64,000 nucleotides of DNA, taken from NCBI RefSeq assembly GCF_002646595.1, contig NZ_PDUD01000009.1, forward strand, positions 186,001 through 250,000, in the 5' to 3' direction. The notes beneath the pieces were generated by a model. That model saw only the letters and a program-made list of their open reading frames with translations, did not search any database and had not been told where the DNA came from. Made by a program: the position numbers and the translations under genes. Of this stretch, positions 60,051-64,000 are shown one piece after another. Numbering within the stretch: the first letter of the stretch is position 1; each line of letters begins with the position of its first letter. This DNA is from Flavilitoribacter nigricans DSM 23189 = NBRC 102662. GTDB taxonomy: Bacteria; Bacteroidota; Bacteroidia; Chitinophagales; Saprospiraceae.

Positions 60051-60410
60051 ATGGCAAATTACTATTCTTTCAGTCAGGACGCGGTAGAAGCGGCCATCAA
60101 TGCGGCAAAAAGTACCCACGAAGGAACCGAACTCGATGCAACGAAAAATGGATTCGACATTAAAAAAGGCGGACATCTTGCCGCCCTCGCAGAATGTATT
60201 TCCGTCAAGGTCGAAGATCATAAGATCTGTATTGAATTGCCCTTAGGCCTGGGATCTCACTGCATTTCTATCCCGCTCACCGTTCCGAATGGTACCGCAG
60301 CCCAGGCTTGTCTGACTATCTGTACGACCTGGGGAATTCCCACCGGAGTAAAAGTTGAAGTCAAAGTTGCCGGCGTCACAGTAATTAGTCAATCCTTCGG
60401 GAAATGCTAA
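60051..60410 (+). CDS. Orphan 119-residue cysteine-containing protein
   Basis: Not recognised. No signal peptide or membrane helix. The first 45 residues look helical (S-F-S-Q-D-A-V-E-A-A-I-N-A-A-K-S) and contain K-N-G-F-D-I-K-K-G-G-H-L-A-A-L-A-E-C. The rest is beta-rich with alternating hydrophobics (I-C-I-E-L-P-L-G-L-G-S-H-C-I-S-I-P-L, K-V-E-V-K-V-A-G-V-T-V-I). Six cysteines are spread along the chain. Codon use looks normal, unlike the decayed DNA upstream. It ends with a hairpin (60411-60431) and a terminator. Being a single small gene in a plastic region, it may be a horizontally moved accessory gene. Confidence 0.7.
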   Translation: MANYYSFSQDAVEAAINAAKSTHEGTELDATKNGFDIKKGGHLAALAECISVKVEDHKICIELPLGLGSHCISIPLTVPNGTAAQACLTICTTWGIPTGVKVEVKVAGVTVISQSFGKC

Positions 60411-60560
60411 GTTGAACCGCTCTGGTTCAACCATAGAGTGCAATATCCGAAGACTGGAACCAGCCTTTAAAATGGGACCAAAGATCAGAATTCATGGGTA
60501 ACACCTATTCCCTCGAATAGTTAGCCTATCTGTCCTCCCATTCAAAAAATTGCATTCGTT

Positions 60561-60597
60561 AAGGCAAGCGTAGATCTACGTTTGCCTTTTTGTTTTC
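60561..60597 (+). terminator. Terminator between the 119-aa gene and the carbonic anhydrase gene
   Basis: The self-complementary stem AAGGCAAGCGTAGATC/GATCTACGTTTGCCTT (one G-T mismatch) is followed by T-rich sequence on the plus strand. It lies between convergent genes and could serve both. Confidence 0.85.
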
Positions 60598-60622
60598 AAA
60601 TACCTGGCTAGATAATATCTCC

Positions 60623-61228
60623 CTAAACGTGCGCCACACCCGCCTCACTCAGATCCGTCACCAGACCGGTGGAAAAATCGTATACCCAGGGATGCAGACG
60701 GATCTTACGGCCGGCTTTAACGGCCTTCCGGTACACGGAACTCAATTTGAGATTTTCGACCTGGGCGAGGACGTTCAGTTCCACCAGGCGGTTCAGGCGG
60801 TCGTGCTCATCGGTGATCGCGTCCAACTCGGCCCGGTGGCGGTGGATCACATCCTTAATGTTGGCCAGCCAGTTGTCGATCAGTCCGATCGCCTGGTCTT
60901 CCAGAGCGGCCTGAATCCCCCCACAACCGTAGTGGCCGTAAACGATAATGTCATCCACCTTCAATACTTCGACGGCATATTGGAGAACGGACAAAAAATT
61001 AAGATCGGAATGGGCGACTAAATTCGCGATATTCCGGTGTACGAAGATCTCTCCCAGATCACCTCCCAGCACCACGGCGGGAGATACGCGGCTATCCGAA
61101 CAGCCCAATAATAAGGCGGCGGGCTTCTGGCCCGCCGTCAGCTTATCGAAATAGCGTGGATGTTTATGTTGCTTTTCTGCGGCCCATTCCCGATTGTGCT
61201 GCAGGAACTGGGCGATCACTTTTTCCAT
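60623..61228 (-). CDS. Beta-type carbonic anhydrase
   Basis: Zinc enzyme interconverting CO2 and bicarbonate in the cytoplasm. Zinc ligands are visible: L-L-G-C-S-D-S-R (Cys43, with the Asp45/Arg47 dyad), and Y-G-H-Y-G-C-G-G (His99, Cys102). 201 residues is the usual length of the plant/E. coli-type beta class. It starts 9 bases after the thioredoxin gene and is the last gene of a three-gene minus-strand operon. Confidence 0.95.
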   Translation of the reverse strand: MEKVIAQFLQHNREWAAEKQHKHPRYFDKLTAGQKPAALLLGCSDSRVSPAVVLGGDLGEIFVHRNIANLVAHSDLNFLSVLQYAVEVLKVDDIIVYGHYGCGGIQAALEDQAIGLIDNWLANIKDVIHRHRAELDAITDEHDRLNRLVELNVLAQVENLKLSSVYRKAVKAGRKIRLHPWVYDFSTGLVTDLSEAGVAHV

Positions 61229-61237
61229 GCTTTCAGA

Positions 61238-61555
61238 TTACAATTGATGGTCAATGGCTTGTTTGATCACGTAAGACAGGGCATTGGCGGACTGCATACC
61301 CGATTTACGCCACTTGGCTTCTCCTTCCTGGAACAAAATGAAGGTAGGTACGCCCCGGATCCCCATTTTGCCGGCAATGGCCGGATTTTTATCCACGTCG
61401 ATCTTTACGATCGAGGCCCCTTCGCCAATCTCCGAAGCCACCTGCTTCAGAATGGGACTCATGGCCTTACAGGGCCCACACCATTCGGCGGAGAAATCTA
61501 CCAGCACCGGTTTTTCCCCATTGATCAGGTCGCTGAATGATACTTTCTTTTCCAT
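61238..61555 (-). CDS. Thioredoxin
   Basis: 105-residue single-domain thioredoxin of the cytoplasm. The redox centre is A-E-W-C-G-P-C-K (Cys26, Cys29); the cis-proline loop G-V-P-T-F-I-L-F is present. It is the middle gene of the rhodanese-thioredoxin-carbonic anhydrase operon; a thioredoxin next to a rhodanese often reduces persulfides or disulfides formed by it. Gene symbol left blank because several thioredoxin paralogues are likely. Confidence 0.94.
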   Translation of the reverse strand: MEKKVSFSDLINGEKPVLVDFSAEWCGPCKAMSPILKQVASEIGEGASIVKIDVDKNPAIAGKMGIRGVPTFILFQEGEAKWRKSGMQSANALSYVIKQAIDHQL

Positions 61556-61608
61556 TTGTTATTCTCTTTAGGTGATAATGATCTAATTCGGTCCGAATGT
61601 GGAAATGG

Positions 61609-61905
61609 CTAAACATTCGAAGCATCCGGCAACAGGAAATATTCTACCGCCGTCACGCTACCGCCATTGTACACTTCCTGGAAACCGTGGGACTGGAGAA
61701 ACTTGGTCGCCATTCCGCTCCGGTTGCCACTACGGCAGTACAGTACGATCGGCCCTTTCAGTTCCCGCAGTTCGTCCATTTTTTTGGGGATCGTCTGTAA
61801 TGGGATATTGACCGCTCCCTGCACGTGGTGGGTAGCGAATTCAAAAGGCTCTCTAACGTCGATCAAAGTCGTATTGGGTTGTTTTACTATACTTTGTAAA
61901 TCCAT
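61609..61905 (-). CDS. Rhodanese-like domain protein
   Basis: 98 residues, single domain. Seen: T-L-I-D-V-R-E-P-F-E-F-A-T-H-H-V-Q-G-A-V-N-I-P and the active loop L-Y-C-R-S-G-N-R-S-G (Cys57). Cytoplasmic (no signal). First gene of a minus-strand operon followed by thioredoxin (53-base gap) and carbonic anhydrase. It may move sulfane sulfur that thioredoxin then reduces. Confidence 0.9.
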   Translation of the reverse strand: MDLQSIVKQPNTTLIDVREPFEFATHHVQGAVNIPLQTIPKKMDELRELKGPIVLYCRSGNRSGMATKFLQSHGFQEVYNGGSVTAVEYFLLPDASNV

Positions 61906-61986
61906 TGGTTTTTAAGTTTATCGGCAGAGATCCTGTTTTCCATTTCGACCGGATGACTGCCGTACAGTTTAATTATATTGACAGTA

Positions 61987-61994
61987 CAAAAGTA
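61987..61994 (-). promoter_or_regulatory. -7 element for the rhodanese operon
   Basis: The minus strand reads TACTTTTG, an exact TAnnTTTG match, about 80 bases before the rhodanese start. Confidence 0.5.
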
Positions 61995-62077
61995 TAGCGG
62001 ATCTAGCTCGCAGTCTGTAATTTGGATCACAGAGCGGGATTTATTACCAGAAGCGGGTGGAAAACCGGACGAGGCAC

Positions 62078-63409
62078 TTACTGGGAGTGGGATTTTTTAA
62101 AAGCACCCGGGGTCATACCGAACCGCTTTTTAAACAGGCTGAAAAAGGTAGAGCGGGAAGAGAAGCCCGCCTCCTCGGCAATAGCCAAATTGGTCAGGTG
62201 TTGCTTTTCCGGGTCCAGGAGCAGGTTTCGGACCTCTTCCAGGCGGTAGGTATTGATATAGGCATAAAAGCTGGTCTCCAGTCCGGTATTCAGTAATTCG
62301 GAAAGATCTTTTTCTTTCATCCCCAGCAGATCGGCCAGTCCCTGCAGATTGAGATCAGGATTGAGGTAGGGCTTTTCCTCTTCCATTAACCGGTGTAGAC
62401 GATCTTTGAGTACATCCATTTCGGATTGGTCCAGCCGCAGCTCTTTGGTAACTGCCGGCGGAAAAAGAATCTCCTTGTGGGAGATGATCATAAAGGTACC
62501 GGCGAGCGAAAAGATAGCGGTATACAGCCAGATCCAGTGGTATTCCAGACTGGTTGACATCCCGTTGTACAAAAAGAAATTGGCCAGCAACAGGATCGCC
62601 CACAGTACGATGAAGATGAAATGGGCGCCCAGCAAACCGTACAACCACTTGCGCTGCGGACCGGGCCCTTCCGTTTTTCGCGGCACCAGTATCCCCGTGT
62701 TCCAGCCGTAATAAGTGCCGGAAAATAAAAACACCAGCTGCTCAGACCAGGCCGGATAGTGATCAAAACCATTATAGAGGGCACTGTATCTCCAGGAAGG
62801 TTCCCCGATGAACAGCACAAGATTGACCAATATCACCAGGGCCGCCGGCAGGAAATGCAATGCCTCCCGCCGGCCAAAGGAACCTTTGCGCTCCCCGTAC
62901 TGCCGGCCGTACAGCCAGAGCGCCGGACCGGCCGCCAGTAAAAAGGTGCCGGGAAAGAAAAACCAGCGGGGAGGAAATCGCATGGAATGCCCCGTACCGG
63001 CCAACTGGCTCTTGAAAGCGTACAGAATATAGACCAGAAAAAAAGTCATGAAAAGCAATACCTGCGGATCCTGCCGGTAGCGCCATCCGGTAAAGAGGCA
63101 CAGAAAGATCGCCAGAAAATAGGCCGGATAGAACAGTTTGTGGTAGTAGAGGATAAAAAACCCTTCGCTGCGCAGGCTCCATTCGATCACCGGGACTTTC
63201 GGATAGTCGTCGGCAATGAGCGGCATATCACAGTAGGAGCATTGCCCCGGATGGTCGAACACTTCACCGTGCCCACTACACGCACAGGGCGGGCAAACGT
63301 AGGTGGAAGCCGTCGATTGCGTCTGCTGATTTTTCCAGCGGATAACGGACGGACTGATGCTCAGGACCAGCAGCCAGAACAGCGTAAAAATGATTCCCGG
63401 GTGATTCAT
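62078..63409 (-). CDS. Membrane AraC-type regulator with a heavy-metal-binding motif
   Basis: 443 residues, started at M-N-H-P-G-I-I-F. Architecture: TM helix (about 5-25); periplasmic metal-binding motif Y-V-C-P-P-C-A-C-S-G-H-G-E-V-F-D-H-P-G-Q-C-S-Y-C-D-M-P-L (about 38-65), matching the heavy-metal-binding pattern Y-x-C-P ... D-x-P-G-x-C-x-x-C-x-M-x-L; seven further hydrophobic segments (about 85-335); and a cytoplasmic AraC-type DNA-binding domain (about 365-443, ending F-S-S-R-S-T-F-F-S-L-F-K-K-R-F-G-M-T-P-G-A-F-K-K). It could sense metal or redox state outside and regulate transcription directly. The divergent DJ-1-like gene is a likely target; both statements are inference. Confidence 0.87.
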   Translation of the reverse strand: MNHPGIIFTLFWLLVLSISPSVIRWKNQQTQSTASTYVCPPCACSGHGEVFDHPGQCSYCDMPLIADDYPKVPVIEWSLRSEGFFILYYHKLFYPAYFLAIFLCLFTGWRYRQDPQVLLFMTFFLVYILYAFKSQLAGTGHSMRFPPRWFFFPGTFLLAAGPALWLYGRQYGERKGSFGRREALHFLPAALVILVNLVLFIGEPSWRYSALYNGFDHYPAWSEQLVFLFSGTYYGWNTGILVPRKTEGPGPQRKWLYGLLGAHFIFIVLWAILLLANFFLYNGMSTSLEYHWIWLYTAIFSLAGTFMIISHKEILFPPAVTKELRLDQSEMDVLKDRLHRLMEEEKPYLNPDLNLQGLADLLGMKEKDLSELLNTGLETSFYAYINTYRLEEVRNLLLDPEKQHLTNLAIAEEAGFSSRSTFFSLFKKRFGMTPGAFKKSHSQ

Positions 63410-63588
63410 GATGCGAAGTACAGCGATTAGGCTTTGATTTGCCAATAAAATTACTGAAAAAGGTCCATCTGGAAGCATCTGTACTTTTCCGTAGCCCGTA
63501 TTTCGGGCCCTTCCGGCAATTAAGCGCAGCTTTGAATGATCATTACTATCGATAACCTTTTAATCACCTGACTGTAATTTTAACAAAT

Positions 63589-64000
63589 ATGAGATCATTT
63601 AAAATCGCTTTGTGGGCACTACTGCTGCCCTGCTTACTACCGGCCCAGCAAACGCCGGAGATCAAGGATATTGCCCTGTTCCTACACGACCGGGTTGAGA
63701 TCCTGGATTTCGCCGGCCCCATGGAAGTTTTTATCGCCGCCGGCTTCAATGTGTATACCGTATCCGAGACCAAAGCCCCCATCAAAGCCATGGGCGAACT
63801 GACCATACTCCCGGATTACGATCTGAATGACTGCCCCGTTCCGGATATCGTGGCTTTCTTCGGAGGTGGAGGCGCTTCGCGGGTTGCCCAGAGAGCAGCA
63901 GTACAGGCCTGGATGGCCAAAGTCTTCCCCCAGACCGATCTGCAGTTCTCCGTCTGCACCGGCGCATTTTTCCTCGGAGAAATGGGGCTCCTGGACGGCC
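63589..64000 (+). CDS. Exported DJ-1/PfpI-family protein, 3' end outside window
   Basis: The visible 137 residues start M-R-S-F-K-I-A-L-W-A-L-L-L-P-C-L-L-P-A-Q-Q (signal peptide) and continue with a DJ-1/PfpI domain: I-A-L-F-L-H-D-R-V-E-I-L-D-F-A-G-P-M-E-V-F, then the nucleophile-elbow F-S-V-C-T-G-A-F-F-L-G with the conserved cysteine. Export is unusual for the superfamily, whose members act in the cytoplasm as glyoxalases, chaperones or as sensor domains of AraC regulators (GlxA/FtrA type). It is divergent from the membrane AraC gene. The gene runs off the window at 64000. Confidence 0.88.
   Translation, partial: MRSFKIALWALLLPCLLPAQQTPEIKDIALFLHDRVEILDFAGPMEVFIAAGFNVYTVSETKAPIKAMGELTILPDYDLNDCPVPDIVAFFGGGGASRVAQRAAVQAWMAKVFPQTDLQFSVCTGAFFLGEMGLLDG

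Noticed and set aside
1263-64000. tRNA or rRNA genes
   Set aside because: Intergenic regions were read for cloverleaf-like or rRNA-like sequence and none was recognised; a covariance-model search was not possible.

Overview
The window looks like a chromosomal segment of a gliding or surface-associated Bacteroidota bacterium, most likely of the Saprospiria/Lewinella type. The reasons are: many secreted proteins with C-terminal type IX secretion (T9SS) sorting domains of both type A and type B; two PorP/SprF-like outer-membrane proteins; an SprB-repeat adhesin; promoters of the Bacteroidota -7 form TAnnTTTG; few Shine-Dalgarno sequences; and a futalosine-type menaquinone pathway. The genus is an inference. 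No rRNA, tRNA, CRISPR array, prophage or complete insertion sequence was recognised.

Layout. 1-22200 is mostly housekeeping: tyrS (5' end cut by the window edge), a PorE-like envelope protein with paired SPOR domains, pruA, a short asparaginase-like protein, a pair of M16 peptidase-family proteins, a YkuK-like protein, an agmatinase-family enzyme, a gamma-glutamylcyclotransferase-like protein, a DUF255 thioredoxin-fold lipoprotein, a 1549-residue exported protein of unknown function, prmA and folD. 22600-31650 is a surface/gliding block: an 1841-residue adhesin with ten SprB repeats and a type B sorting domain, its SprF-like partner, a small protein, and a second type B cargo protein. 31660-35930 holds a rhodanese, a MATE transporter and an unusual fusion of a degenerate D-Ala-D-Ala-ligase-like region to a membrane anchor and PASTA repeats.

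36000-40870 is an array of three T9SS cargo paralogues with unrelated N-termini and closely similar C-terminal halves. It is interrupted by a nested inverted-repeat element that has been tandemly duplicated (344-bp unit). A simpler copy of the same element lies behind tyrS. 41390-50340 contains a cupin/Crp-like regulator/SDR cluster, a DUF4139 protein, a glycosyltransferase, the mqnE-phosphatase-mqnA operon and a secreted esterase. 50360-56650 holds a beta-barrel protein, two arrays of 7-bp repeats, a T9SS-exported tyrosinase, an orphan PorP/SprF protein, an NlpC/P60 protein that has lost its catalytic cysteine, and a helical protein of unknown function.

56650-60600 is an AT-richer, decayed stretch: a response regulator lacking most of its receiver, a lipoprotein, two LytTR pseudogene fragments, a miniature inverted-repeat element and an orphan 119-residue protein. 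The window ends with a rhodanese-thioredoxin-carbonic anhydrase operon and a divergent pair: a membrane AraC-type regulator carrying a heavy-metal-binding motif, and an exported DJ-1/PfpI protein cut by the window edge.

The best candidates for something undescribed are the Ddl-like/PASTA fusion, the nested mobile palindromic element, the metal-binding membrane AraC regulator with its exported DJ-1 neighbour, and the 1549-residue exported protein. All functional statements come from reading the sequence and from family knowledge; no search was run.
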